Source: UBA5336 sp039034035
GTDB taxonomy: Bacteria; Pseudomonadota; Alphaproteobacteria; Caulobacterales; Hyphomonadaceae
Assembly (NCBI GenBank): GCA_039034035.1
Contig: JBCCBN010000038.1
Span: 1 to 20,673, forward strand
Length of the DNA stretch: 20,673 nucleotides
Reading direction: 5' to 3'
Shown piece after piece: positions 1 through 7,716 of this stretch. The notes below the pieces were generated by a model. It saw only the letters and a list, made by a program, of their open reading frames with translations. It did not search any database and was not told where the DNA came from. Made by a program: the position numbers and the translations under genes. Every line of letters starts with the position of its first letter. The stretch's first letter is position 1.

Positions 1-217
1 CGGTATCTGCGGCCAGGACGAACGCGCCCTCCCCGCTCACCGCCGCTGCCTTTTCCCGGGCGAGCCGAAGCGCATGGGGCCTGGGCAGTTCCCCGCGGCG
101 GGGGGTTTCATCAATATCGGCCGGTCGAATCTGAGCGGGGACAATACCGATCTGTGCAAGGAGGTCCTGTCGCCGGGGACTGGCGCTTGCCAGGATCAGT
201 TGAGCGGCGGCCATCAT
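1..217 (-). CDS. maf: Maf-family nucleoside triphosphate pyrophosphatase, N-terminal part (runs off window)
   Basis: Maf proteins hydrolyse non-canonical or modified nucleoside triphosphates to monophosphates in the cytoplasm, acting as house-cleaning enzymes, and some affect septation. The minus strand from 217 reads without a stop to the window edge, giving about 72 residues. It begins MMAAAQLILASASPRR, which holds the family signature ASASPRR near residues 10-16. PADIDETP, a conserved AREKA segment and LAADT follow at the cut edge. Two ATG codons lie in tandem (217 and 214) and no strong Shine-Dalgarno separates them. It starts 16 nt after the infA stop, and infA-maf is a common alphaproteobacterial pair. 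The 3' two thirds are outside the window. Family identification is firm; substrate (dTTP/UTP or m7GTP subgroup) cannot be decided. Confidence 0.9.
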   Translation of the reverse strand, partial: MMAAAQLILASASPRRQDLLAQIGIVPAQIRPADIDETPRRGELPRPHALRLAREKAAAVSGEGAFVLAADT

Positions 218-233
218 GGCACGGCGGTCGCGC

Positions 234-452
234 TCATTTGAAGCGGTAGGTTATGCGACCCTTGGTGAGGTCGTAGGGCGTCATTTCGACCAGCACCTTG
301 TCGCCAGTCAGCACGCGAATGCGGTTCTTCCGCATCTTGCCCGCTGTGTGGGCAATGATTTCATGATCGTTTTCCAGCTTCACGCGGAAGGTCGCGTTGG
401 GAAGCAACTCCACAACGGTACCGTTGAACTCTATCAGCTCTTCTTTCGCCAT
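234..452 (-). CDS. infA: Translation initiation factor IF-1
   Basis: IF-1 is a small OB-fold (S1-like) protein that binds the 30S A site and helps IF-2 and IF-3 place initiator tRNA. The 72-residue product begins MAKEELIEFNG and includes the conserved LPNATFRVKLEN and GKMRKNRIRVLTGDKV segments, ending in GRITYRFK, the family's usual full length. A longer frame exists from 479, but the nine extra codons run through the ribosome binding site GGAGG (457-461, minus strand), which lies 4 bases before the ATG at 452. The short start is therefore chosen. It is preceded by a 119-nt gap after the DUF4175 gene that could hold its own promoter, and maf follows 16 nt downstream, probably co-transcribed. 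Confidence 0.97.
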   Translation of the reverse strand: MAKEELIEFNGTVVELLPNATFRVKLENDHEIIAHTAGKMRKNRIRVLTGDKVLVEMTPYDLTKGRITYRFK

Positions 453-505
453 AAGGCCTCCGGGATACCGGCGCGCCAAGCCGCGCCAGTTAAGATATGG
501 GGCGG

Positions 506-534
506 TTCCTAGCCTCCGTCGACTGGTAGGTAAA
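506..534 (-). promoter_or_regulatory. Candidate promoter for infA-maf
   Basis: On the minus strand TTTACC (529-534) and TAGGAA (506-511) are spaced by 17 nt, inside the only sizeable gap of this part of the cluster. The -10 part sits in GGCTAGGAAC, which partly resembles the Caulobacter-type GCTANAWC element. Transcription would start about 45-50 nt ahead of the infA ATG. The match is loose and made by eye. Confidence 0.3.
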
Positions 535-540
535 GCAGAT

Positions 541-564
541 GCTGCTGCGCGTGGGCTCAGCAGC
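541..564 (-). terminator. Stem-loop after the DUF4175 gene
   Basis: GCTGCTG (541-547) and CAGCAGC (558-564) form a perfect 7-bp stem with a 10-nt loop, starting 8 nt beyond the stop codon of the DUF4175 gene on the minus strand. No T-tract follows, only ATCTGCTTTACC. It may be a weak terminator or attenuator that separates the large gene from infA, or a 3'-end stabilising hairpin. Confidence 0.35.
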
Positions 565-571
565 CGGGCAC

Positions 572-3289
572 TCAGAAGCGGTCTAGCAAGCGTTCGAGGT
601 ATTGTTTCTCGTCCTCATCCTCGGCGCGCTCGAACCGGCGGCGAAGCTCTTCGAGGATATCCTTGGCGCGCTGACGCTCTGCTTGTTCGGGAATCGATAC
701 GTTCTGGCCATCATTCACCCCGCCGACTGGACGGCCGAAGGGGTCGGTATCGGCCTCGTCTGATCCGTCGCCCCCGTCACGGGCTTCGGCCAACTGGTCG
801 AGGGCCCCGGCAAGCTCGCCGGAGAGGTCTCGCAAGCTGCGAGTTGCGTTGTCCTGCAAGCGGCGAGCCCGGGCAATATCACCCCGTTCGAGGGCGTCTG
901 CCGCCCGCCGCTGGGCGCGCGCGATGGCGTCGAGCGCGGCTTCGGCATCTTCGCCGAGGCCGTCAAATTGCGCGAAGGCTTCGCCGCCTTCTCCTTCCGA
1001 ACCGCCTGCGCGTCCGTTTTCGCCGTCTTCCTCGCCCGCGCTTGCCCCCTGCCCGTCGCCCACCTCGGTGTCTCCGGCCCGACCAACCTCGCCGTTTTCG
1101 ATGGCTTCCGCGAACCGGTCGGCGAGGGCGCCGAGATCATCTTGCCGGTCGGCCAGGCCTGAAAGACCACCACCGCCGGCTTGTCCCTCCTCCCCGGGTT
1201 GGCCGCCGGACGGGTTCTGGCCAAACTCGGAGCTGTCGCTCTGCCCGCGTTCGGCTTCCAGAGTGTCATCATTCAATTCACGCTGTTCACGCAGCAATTC
1301 CGACAATCGCTCGAGGGCGCCCGTGAGCTCCTGCTCCTGAGGCGGCGTTTCGGCGTCGTTCTCACCATCGGCAGACTGGCCCGGCATGCCTGGCCAACCA
1401 CCTTCGCCCCCGGACCCGCCCTGCTGGAACTCCAGATTCTCGAGCATGTTCGTGATGTCGGACAGGAGCTGCCGCGCCTGGTCTGCAGCGCCAGTCTCAG
1501 CGAGATCCTGCAGCGCATTCAGCATGTCTTCGAAATCATTGCTCCCGAGCCCGCCGCCCTCACCGCCCGCCATTCCGTCTTCGGTCAATGGCGCGTCCTG
1601 AGTGCCATTCGCCATGGCCTCCGCCATCTTTGCGGCGACATAATTGTTCGCAGCATCGCGGAACGCTTCCATCAGGCGCCGGATTTGGTCTTCCGGTGCA
1701 CCGTTTCGCAGCGCTTGTTCAAGCGCCTTCCGAGCTGCCATCAACGCTCTCAAAGCGTCAGCCGCGCTGCCATACTCGGCCTTCATGGCCACCGCCCACA
1801 GTAGAGGATCGACGCGGTCAGCTGCGGATTTTTCCGAGGCTGATGTCAGCACGCCACGGGCCGCGCGCAAACCAAGATAAAGGCCGGGGTCTTCGAAGTA
1901 TCTAGCCGGCTCGTAGGTTAGCGCGTCAAGCATCACTGCAGCCTGACGCACGCCGAGCGGCGCGGCCTCCAAACGCCCTGTGGCACCGGTATTGATTGCG
2001 CCAGGACGGACAGCTTCGAGATTGATACTGACCCCGGCATAGTTCGCCGGCTCTCGTAGCACTGTAACACGAACTTCCTGGGCTGCCTTTGCTAACGGTT
2101 GCAGGAACAGTTTTTCGGGCAGGGTGAACTCTATCGGTTCGCTTCGGCCTTCCTGCTTGGCCCCGTCGATGGCAACGATTTCGGCGATGATCGGTAAGCC
2201 CGCCCATCGATGACGAGTGAGATCCAGTTCGGTTTCTTCGCCGACTTCGCGCTCGCCAGTGCCAGGCAGCGGGACCGGGACGAGGTCCTCCGCTTCAAGC
2301 GCGTCGGGATGCGGCGATTTTAGCCGCAGTGCGAGGAACAGGGCTGACACGCCATAATCATCGCTCGCGGCCCATGTGAACACGGTACGGTCTCGGGTTG
2401 TAAGGGTTGGCGTTTCGACGAATCTCGCCTCGGGCGCCGCGTCAGGTGACGCCAGAACGGTCCATGCCGCGCGCTCGCCCCACCAACGTACACTCACTTC
2501 GCTATCAGCTGTGATAATGGCTTTGGCCTCGAAAGCACCGTCGGGCATCGCATCGAACCGGCGCTCGTCCGTGTTCGCGTCTCCGGCAATCCGGAGGGAG
2601 GGGGCTGACCGACCGAATGCGCGCAACGTCAATTCCGATCCGGTCGGCACCCGTACACGGTCCAGATCAGCGGCCAGAAAGACAGGAGCGCGGCCGGAGT
2701 AGGCCGGCGGTGTGATCCACGCTTCGACCCGCAGGTTATCGGCGCCGACCAGGACGCCGAAGTCCGGTGAAAATGCCTGGTGGAGACGGTCTGGCACCGA
2801 AGCGGACGTGACCACCATCGCTGCGCCCAAGGCTGCCGGCATGGCGAACCGCAAATAGTATGGGTCAACCGAACGCCACTCGGCGGCAAAGTTCGGTACC
2901 CGCAAATCCCTGATCGCACCACCGAGTCGGCTCTGATGTGCGTCCCACAGGGCGCGGCCCTCACCGGCAGGCTGGGCAGGACGGTCCGACAATGTGGAGA
3001 GCGGTCTCAGGTCCGATTGGGCATCAAGGGCTGCCAGGGCTGTTTGAAGCGATGGCGCCCTGTACCGGCGCCAGGCCCTGAAGGCGAGCACCAGCGCGCC
3101 CGCGAAAAAGGCAAGCGCTGCAGTCGCCTGCATTTCTCCGGGAAGCCGCTCCAGGCCACCCAGCACTGCAACGAGAAGGTATAGCGCCACGAACAAGGCA
3201 CAAAACCCCGCAGCCTGGACCATCGTGATCCGGGTCAGCCGGCCATGGGTCTGACCGATCTTACGGTCGGCGCCGGGAACGGTTTTCAT
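572..3289 (-). CDS. DUF4175 / TIGR02302-type large membrane protein with low-complexity C-terminal half
   Basis: This 905-residue protein has the architecture of the alphaproteobacterial TIGR02302/DUF4175 family, whose function is unknown to me. Near the N-terminus are hydrophobic segments at about 24-45, 57-72 and 147-165. A mixed region with beta-rich stretches follows, including a proline-rich WITPPAYSGR segment. From about residue 560 to 860 it is a low-complexity tract rich in Gly, Glu, Asp, Gln and Ser, mostly negatively charged. It ends with a short charged helix, EKQYLERLLDRF. A TTG nine bases upstream (3298) is an alternative start. The ATG at 3289 is preferred because it overlaps the lysA stop as ATGA, which suggests translational coupling. 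Length and layout match the family's roughly 850-residue norm. The low-complexity tail is probably extracytoplasmic, which is inference from the membrane segments. Confidence 0.88.
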   Translation of the reverse strand: MKTVPGADRKIGQTHGRLTRITMVQAAGFCALFVALYLLVAVLGGLERLPGEMQATAALAFFAGALVLAFRAWRRYRAPSLQTALAALDAQSDLRPLSTLSDRPAQPAGEGRALWDAHQSRLGGAIRDLRVPNFAAEWRSVDPYYLRFAMPAALGAAMVVTSASVPDRLHQAFSPDFGVLVGADNLRVEAWITPPAYSGRAPVFLAADLDRVRVPTGSELTLRAFGRSAPSLRIAGDANTDERRFDAMPDGAFEAKAIITADSEVSVRWWGERAAWTVLASPDAAPEARFVETPTLTTRDRTVFTWAASDDYGVSALFLALRLKSPHPDALEAEDLVPVPLPGTGEREVGEETELDLTRHRWAGLPIIAEIVAIDGAKQEGRSEPIEFTLPEKLFLQPLAKAAQEVRVTVLREPANYAGVSINLEAVRPGAINTGATGRLEAAPLGVRQAAVMLDALTYEPARYFEDPGLYLGLRAARGVLTSASEKSAADRVDPLLWAVAMKAEYGSAADALRALMAARKALEQALRNGAPEDQIRRLMEAFRDAANNYVAAKMAEAMANGTQDAPLTEDGMAGGEGGGLGSNDFEDMLNALQDLAETGAADQARQLLSDITNMLENLEFQQGGSGGEGGWPGMPGQSADGENDAETPPQEQELTGALERLSELLREQRELNDDTLEAERGQSDSSEFGQNPSGGQPGEEGQAGGGGLSGLADRQDDLGALADRFAEAIENGEVGRAGDTEVGDGQGASAGEEDGENGRAGGSEGEGGEAFAQFDGLGEDAEAALDAIARAQRRAADALERGDIARARRLQDNATRSLRDLSGELAGALDQLAEARDGGDGSDEADTDPFGRPVGGVNDGQNVSIPEQAERQRAKDILEELRRRFERAEDEDEKQYLERLLDRF

Positions 3290-4551
3290 CTCAACCAATC
3301 TGGTACCTGCTCGATCGTGATCATCTCTTCAAAGGTCGGCCTGCGGCGAACGATAGCGTGGGAGGCGCCATCAACAAGCACTTCGGCGACAAGGGATCTC
3401 GCATTATATTGCGACGACAAGACGGCGCCGTAAGCCCCTGCCGACATGAACGCCAGCCTGTCGCCCGGTTTCATTGGCGCCATTTCACGTTCGGACGCGA
3501 ATTTGTCGGTGGATTCGCAAATCGGACCGACGATGTCGTACCGCATGACCTTATCGCTTTCAGCCGGCTCCTGCAGTGGCAGAACTTCATGATGGGCCTT
3601 GTAAAGGGCGGGTCGCATGAGGTCGTTCATACCCGCATCAACGATCAGAAACGTCCGGTCTGGTGCAGCTTTGATATAGAGCGCTTCGGTCAACATGACG
3701 CCGGCATTGCCCGCGATGACACGTCCTGGTTCGAGGATGATCTGGACGGGCAGGTCACCGATCACCTGGCGGATCATTTCGGCGTAAGCCGCTGGCGGCG
3801 GCGGCGCGTCATCGGCTGTGTATGGAATGCCCAGGCCGCCACCCAGATCTATCCGGTCGATCTCCATGCCGCGCTCACGCAATCGGCGGGCGAGGCCGAC
3901 GGTCTTTTCAAAGGCCGCGCGCATGGGTCCCAAAGCGTCGATTTGCGACCCGATATGGACATCGACGCCGCGCACAGAGATGCCTGGCAAACGCGCTGCG
4001 TGCCCGAAGAGGTCGTCGGCGTCTGCCCAGGGGATCCCGAATTTGTCGCCAGCTTTTCCAGTAGAGATGTTGGGATGCCCTCCGGCCGCCACGTCCGGGT
4101 TTACGCGGAGCGCGATGGGCGCGGCCACATTCATCGCGGTTGCGACCTGGCTCAAGGCTTCCAACTCGCCTGCGCTTTCGACGTTGAACTGATGGATGCC
4201 GGCGCTCAGGGCCAGCCCCATTTCGTCCCGCGTCTTGCCGACGCCAGAAAACACGATGCGATGGGCCGGCATGCCCGCGCGCAGGGCCCGCTGCAACTCT
4301 CCGCCCGACACGACATCCGCTCCGCATCCCGCATTGGCCAGTGTTGCCAGGACCCCGAGATTGCCGTTCGCCTTGACCGAGTAGGCGATCAGGCTGGGGA
4401 CATCCTTGAAGGCTTCGTCGATCACACGGGCATGCCGGGTGAGCGTTGCGGTTGAGTAAACGTAACAGGGCGTACCGACCTCATCAGCAAGGGTAGAAAG
4501 ATCCACGTCCTCGCAATGGAGACGCCCGTTTCGGTAGGTGAAATGATGCAT
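3286..4551 (-). CDS. lysA: Diaminopimelate decarboxylase
   Basis: LysA is a PLP enzyme that decarboxylates meso-diaminopimelate to L-lysine, the last step of lysine synthesis, in the cytoplasm. The 421-residue product is full length for this fold-type III family. Visible motifs are the PLP lysine in AYSVKANGN (K60), HIGS (199-202), GGGLGI (237-242), EPGR (274-277), VDAGMNDLMRPALY (304-317), the CES motif (345-347) and SAGAYG (370-375). Start ATG at 4551 is preceded by GAGG at suitable spacing; that GAGG overlaps the stop codon of the upstream lipoprotein gene (TGAGG). The 3' end overlaps the DUF4175 gene by 4 bases. No key residue appears to be missing. Confidence 0.97.
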   Translation of the reverse strand: MHHFTYRNGRLHCEDVDLSTLADEVGTPCYVYSTATLTRHARVIDEAFKDVPSLIAYSVKANGNLGVLATLANAGCGADVVSGGELQRALRAGMPAHRIVFSGVGKTRDEMGLALSAGIHQFNVESAGELEALSQVATAMNVAAPIALRVNPDVAAGGHPNISTGKAGDKFGIPWADADDLFGHAARLPGISVRGVDVHIGSQIDALGPMRAAFEKTVGLARRLRERGMEIDRIDLGGGLGIPYTADDAPPPPAAYAEMIRQVIGDLPVQIILEPGRVIAGNAGVMLTEALYIKAAPDRTFLIVDAGMNDLMRPALYKAHHEVLPLQEPAESDKVMRYDIVGPICESTDKFASEREMAPMKPGDRLAFMSAGAYGAVLSSQYNARSLVAEVLVDGASHAIVRRRPTFEEMITIEQVPDWLR

Positions 4552-4562
4552 GCGGTTGGACC

Positions 4563-4826
4563 TCAGGATGGATCGGCGGGCGCCGGTTCATCCAGGCCAG
4601 ATGTTTCGACGGGCTGGGTGTAGACGCCCTTCGGGATCTCACCCCCCTGCGCGTTCAGGATTGGCTCAGCCGGTTCGTCGAGGCCGACTGGCGGAACTGG
4701 AGCATCGACTGGGAAGTCGTGCCCGTATGACGGCTTGGACATCACTGCTTGTCCGGAGCCGGTTTCACAGGCCGACACCAGCAAAACAGCCAGGGTCACC
4801 GCAACAGGGAAAGCGCGAGCGATCAA
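4563..4826 (-). CDS. Small proline/acidic-rich lipoprotein of unknown function
   Basis: An 87-residue predicted lipoprotein. A short positively charged start (MIARAF) and a hydrophobic stretch lead to the lipobox LVSAC, placing the lipidated cysteine at residue 20. The mature part is short, rich in Pro, Glu, Asp and Gly, and low in predicted structure. It carries the hexapeptide GLDEPA twice, at residues 48-53 and 77-82. The start is a TTG at 4826 with only a weak upstream purine run. It sits 9 nt after the LptM-like gene and 11 nt before lysA, so the four genes argH-lptM-this-lysA probably share a transcript. I do not recognise a family. The lipoprotein prediction is firm, the role unknown. 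Confidence 0.7.
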   Translation of the reverse strand: MIARAFPVAVTLAVLLVSACETGSGQAVMSKPSYGHDFPVDAPVPPVGLDEPAEPILNAQGGEIPKGVYTQPVETSGLDEPAPADPS

Positions 4827-4835
4827 AGCTTTTGC

Positions 4836-5090
4836 CTAACCCGCGCCGGGCCCGCCGAGCAGTTCATTGTCAGCATCTGGCAAGTCGTCAGCGTTCCCGC
4901 TTTCGTCATCATCGTTCTGTGGGGTTTCCGGCAGCCCGCGCTCCACGTCCCGATCAGGCAGCTGTGCCGCGCCGCGATCCACGGGATCGCCGAATAGCGG
5001 GTCTGGACGTTGCAGGTCTCCGGTCAAACCGCACCCACTCATCGTCCCCGCGAGCAAGATCAGGCCGAAGGCGGGTCGTAGTCGGGTCAT
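4836..5090 (-). CDS. lptM: LptM (YifL)-like outer-membrane lipoprotein
   Basis: LptM-type lipoproteins are tiny lipidated proteins; in Escherichia coli LptM assists disulfide maturation of the LPS translocon LptD. This 84-residue product has a signal peptide ending in the lipobox MSGC (Cys20), immediately followed by CGLTGDLQRPDPL. That segment matches the CGLKGPLYLP-like start typical of the LPAM_2/YifL group. Its position between argH and lysA agrees with the usual genomic setting of this family next to lysA or dapF. Unusually, the mature part extends about 50 residues as an Asp/Glu/Asn-rich acidic tail (DDDES, DDLPDADNE), probably disordered. It starts with ATG 12 nt after the argH stop. 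Family assignment rests on the N-terminal motif and synteny only. Confidence 0.72.
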   Translation of the reverse strand: MTRLRPAFGLILLAGTMSGCGLTGDLQRPDPLFGDPVDRGAAQLPDRDVERGLPETPQNDDDESGNADDLPDADNELLGGPGAG

Positions 5091-5102
5091 GGGCTCGGTC
5101 TC

Positions 5103-6560
5103 CTATTCATCGCTACGGGCCATACTTGGCGCTGCGCCTGGTTCAAGATCCGGGCGCTGGTCCATTCCCAGCCGAAGGCGCCAGTTCGAGACTTCCTCCT
5201 TTACGCGAACCGGGGCCGTTCCGCCATAGGACTTGCGACTTGCGACCGATTGATCGACGGTCAGGACCGTGAATACATCATCGGTTATTCGTGGTTCAAC
5301 CGCCTGCATCGCGTCCAGTGACAGTTCAGAGAGATCGCAGCCCGCCCGTTCCGCCTGGGCGACCAGGGTGCCGGTGACGTGATGGGCGTCACGGAAGGGC
5401 ATACCCAGTTCGCGGACCAACCAGTCGGCCAGGTCTGTGGCGGTTGAAAATCCCGCTGCTGCAGCGGTTCGCATAGCTTCTGGATGGAAAGTGATCGTTT
5501 CGATCATTCCGGCCATAGCGCGTAAGCACAGGTCGATCGTGTCAAACGCAGCAAACGTAGTCGCCTTATCGTCCTGCAGATCCTTGGCATAGGCTAAAGG
5601 CAACGCCTTCACCGCGCCTTGCAAGGAAGCAAAACCAGACGCGACGAGACTCGCCTTGGCCCGAATGAGTTCTGCGGCATCGGGATTGCGCTTCTGCGGC
5701 ATGATCGAGGAACCTGTTGACCAGGCATCGGACAGGCTAGCGAAGCCGAATTGAGCGGATGTCCATAGCACGATCTCCTCGGCCAATCTGGACAAGTGGG
5801 TGGCGGCGATGGCAAGGGCGGAAAGCGCCTCAAGCGCAAAATCGCGGGCGGAGACAGCATCGAGGCTGTTGGCCATTGGGCGGTTGAACCCCAAGGCTTC
5901 TGCGGTCATCTCTCTGTCGATGGGAAACCCGGTGCCGGCAAGTGCCGCGGCGCCAAGTGGGCACTCGTTCAGGCGAACCACGCAATCATTGAACCGCGCC
6001 TTGTCGCGTTCGAACATCTCCACATACGCCACCAGATGGTGGCCGAGCGTGACCGGTTGCGCGGTTTGCAGATGGGTGAAACCCGGCATGACAGTGGCTG
6101 AATGCTCCTCCGCACGATCGACAAGGATCCGCTGGAGGACGGCGAGGCGCGCAACCGTTTCACCCAGTGCGCCGCGCGTCCAAAGCCTGAAGTCAGTCAC
6201 CACCTGGTCGTTGCGCGACCGCGCGGTGTGTAAACGCCCGGCGGGTTCGCCAATGAGCGCTTTCAACCGCGCTTCGATATTCATGTGGATGTCTTCGAGC
6301 GTTCGATCATACGGAAAAGTGCCGTCCCGGATTTCGCCGAGAACTGCGTCGAGGCCAGATTGAATTGCCTCATTGTCTTCAGCGGAGATGACGTCCATTT
6401 CGGCAAGCATGTCGGCATGAGCACGAGACCCGGCCACATCTTGCTCAGCCATGCGCCGATCGACATCGATCGAGGCATTGATGGCTTCCATGATGTCGGC
6501 CGGGCCCGCGGCGAACCGCCCTCCCCACATCTGCTGGCCTTTTTCGGGCGCGTTCGCCAT
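5103..6560 (-). CDS. argH: Argininosuccinate lyase
   Basis: ArgH cleaves argininosuccinate to arginine and fumarate, the last step of arginine biosynthesis, in the cytoplasm. The 485-residue product has the fumarase/aspartase superfamily signature GSSIMPQKRNPD (283-294), HTARSRNDQ (111-119) and HLQTAQPVT (163-171), all intact. The frame can be extended 15 codons to 6605, but that ATG would overlap the start of the divergent tlpA gene. The ATG at 6560 has GGAGG four bases upstream (6565-6569) and gives the familiar MWGGRF start near residue 11. The gene heads a leftward cluster with two lipoprotein genes and lysA. The gap to the divergent tlpA is only 43 nt, so promoters of the two genes must lie close together or inside each other's 5' ends. 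Confidence 0.97.
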   Translation of the reverse strand: MANAPEKGQQMWGGRFAAGPADIMEAINASIDVDRRMAEQDVAGSRAHADMLAEMDVISAEDNEAIQSGLDAVLGEIRDGTFPYDRTLEDIHMNIEARLKALIGEPAGRLHTARSRNDQVVTDFRLWTRGALGETVARLAVLQRILVDRAEEHSATVMPGFTHLQTAQPVTLGHHLVAYVEMFERDKARFNDCVVRLNECPLGAAALAGTGFPIDREMTAEALGFNRPMANSLDAVSARDFALEALSALAIAATHLSRLAEEIVLWTSAQFGFASLSDAWSTGSSIMPQKRNPDAAELIRAKASLVASGFASLQGAVKALPLAYAKDLQDDKATTFAAFDTIDLCLRAMAGMIETITFHPEAMRTAAAAGFSTATDLADWLVRELGMPFRDAHHVTGTLVAQAERAGCDLSELSLDAMQAVEPRITDDVFTVLTVDQSVASRKSYGGTAPVRVKEEVSNWRLRLGMDQRPDLEPGAAPSMARSDE

Positions 6561-6603
6561 ATCGCCTCCGATTGTCCTTGTCCCGCGTTGGAGGTTTGTC
6601 CCC

Positions 6604-7194
6604 ATGCGATATCTGTATTGCGGTCTGTTTGTGGTGGCTGTTGCAGCGATTGTCTACGCGCTGTTTGCGGCGGCAGGAGGGCCCCGGTCTCACACACCGC
6701 TTGAGCGGTTCGCCGTGGAGGACCTCGCGGGCCTCGATTTCTCGAGAGCAGGCTCGCCCGTGTCGGACGCAAGCTTCCTTGACGCGGATGGCAATCAAAC
6801 CCGTCTTGCCGACTTTGCGGGCAAGACGATCCTGGTGAACTTCTGGGCGACGTGGTGCGGCCCTTGTGAGCGTGAAATGCCGCATCTCGGCGCGCTGCAG
6901 GCTGCTCGTGGCGGCGATCAGTTCAATGTGGTCGCGATCAGCGTAGACGGCCGCGATGATGAAGCCTACGCACGCCGGCGCCTCGATGAACTCACAGGTG
7001 GGACGATCGCGTTTGCGTTTGCACCGCCCGACGCCTGGGACATCGTTTATGAGTCGGGCGCGACAGGTTTTCCGACCACAGTGATATACGGACCGGACGG
7101 AACTGAGGTGGCAAGATTGCAGGGCGAAGCCGACTGGTCGAAGGGCCTCGCCCTCGGGTTCGTGGATGAAATCATTTCGGACACCCATTCGTAG
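6604..7194 (+). CDS. TlpA-like membrane-anchored thioredoxin-fold protein
   Basis: TlpA-like proteins are periplasmic thiol-disulfide reductants, used for example in cytochrome oxidase copper-site or cytochrome c assembly. This 196-residue protein has one N-terminal hydrophobic segment (about residues 4-23) acting as signal anchor, then an AhpC/TSA-thioredoxin domain. Active site WCGPC is at 84-88 within VNFWATWCGPC, and the cis-proline segment GFPTTV lies near 155-160. The start at 6604 is set by GGAGG (6590-6594) nine bases upstream. The frame is open further upstream, but that part lies antisense to argH. It is divergent from argH and convergent with ccmG, the cytochrome c maturation thioredoxin. 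The substrate cannot be told from sequence. Confidence 0.9.
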   Translation: MRYLYCGLFVVAVAAIVYALFAAAGGPRSHTPLERFAVEDLAGLDFSRAGSPVSDASFLDADGNQTRLADFAGKTILVNFWATWCGPCEREMPHLGALQAARGGDQFNVVAISVDGRDDEAYARRRLDELTGGTIAFAFAPPDAWDIVYESGATGFPTTVIYGPDGTEVARLQGEADWSKGLALGFVDEIISDTHS

Positions 7195-7197
7195 CCT

Positions 7198-7212
7198 TGA
7201 CCGTATCGGTCA
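7198..7212. terminator. Short palindrome between convergent tlpA-like gene and ccmG
   Basis: TGACCG (7198-7203) and CGGTCA (7207-7212) form a perfect 6-bp stem around a 3-nt loop. The right arm includes the ccmG stop codon (7210-7212), and the left arm starts 4 nt after the stop of the tlpA-like gene. The two genes converge on only 15 nt, so this may be a minimal bidirectional terminator. There is no T-tract on either side apart from a short ATTTCC. Confidence 0.35.
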
Positions 7213-7716
7213 CATTTCCTGCGCGATAACGGCAAGGTGGCTCTGTGTGAGCTGTCCACGAATGTGAAGCGTGATCTCGCCTCCCGGCTGGATGACGAAC
7301 GTCTCCGGCACGCCCGTGTGGCCGAAATCGAGCCCCAGCTGCCCGCTTTCGTCCAAGGCGATACTAGAAAATGGGTTACCCAACTCTTCGAGAAAGCCCC
7401 TGCCATTCGACGCGGTGTCATCATAAAGCACGCCGTGCAGCCGGTCCGGGTACTGATTGCCGAGTTCGATCAACAGTGGATGCTCGACTCGGCAGGGCGC
7501 ACACCAACTCGCCCACAGATTCACGATAATCGGAGCATCCGCGGCGAGAGTCCGGAAATCGCTCTCGCCTCCGTCCAGCAGTGAGAAAGTCTGCGCGGGT
7601 GCCTGGCGGGTCACACGTTCGAAACTGGGCTTGGTGCCGTCATAGAGCTGGATCAAGCCCAGGCCTCCGAAACCCAGGAGCAGGACGAGCGGCGCCGCCA
7701 CCAACAAGCGCGTCAT
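7210..7716 (-). CDS. ccmG: Cytochrome c maturation thioredoxin CcmG/DsbE
   Basis: CcmG is a membrane-tethered periplasmic thioredoxin that reduces the apocytochrome c (or CcmH) disulfide so that haem can be attached. The 168-residue product has one N-terminal membrane segment (about residues 5-24), active site WCAPC at 71-75 in LWASWCAPC, and GVPETF (135-140) with the cis-proline. GVPETF is the characteristic CcmG/DsbE signature rather than that of general TlpA proteins. The start ATG (7714-7716) overlaps the ccmD stop as ATGA, so it is the last gene of the ccmABCDG operon. Length is normal (about 165-185). Confidence 0.95.
   Translation of the reverse strand: MTRLLVAAPLVLLLGFGGLGLIQLYDGTKPSFERVTRQAPAQTFSLLDGGESDFRTLAADAPIIVNLWASWCAPCRVEHPLLIELGNQYPDRLHGVLYDDTASNGRGFLEELGNPFSSIALDESGQLGLDFGHTGVPETFVIQPGGEITLHIRGQLTQSHLAVIAQEM

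Noticed and set aside
397..1326. Long open frame antisense to the DUF4175 gene (309 codons)
   Set aside because: Arg/Pro/Gly-rich translation typical of a shadow frame in high-GC DNA, no recognisable domain, fully antisense to a well-supported gene.
3290..3298. TTG at 3298 as start of the DUF4175 gene
   Set aside because: The ATG at 3289 gives an ATGA overlap with lysA and is a stronger codon; nothing supports the three extra residues.
3358..4455. 365-codon open frame antisense to lysA
   Set aside because: Shadow of a conserved gene; composition His/Arg/Gly-rich with no family motif and no ribosome binding site of note.
6451..6603. Upstream extension of the TlpA-like frame
   Set aside because: It lies antisense to argH, would lack a hydrophobic N-terminus, and GGAGG nine bases ahead of the ATG at 6604 marks the true start.
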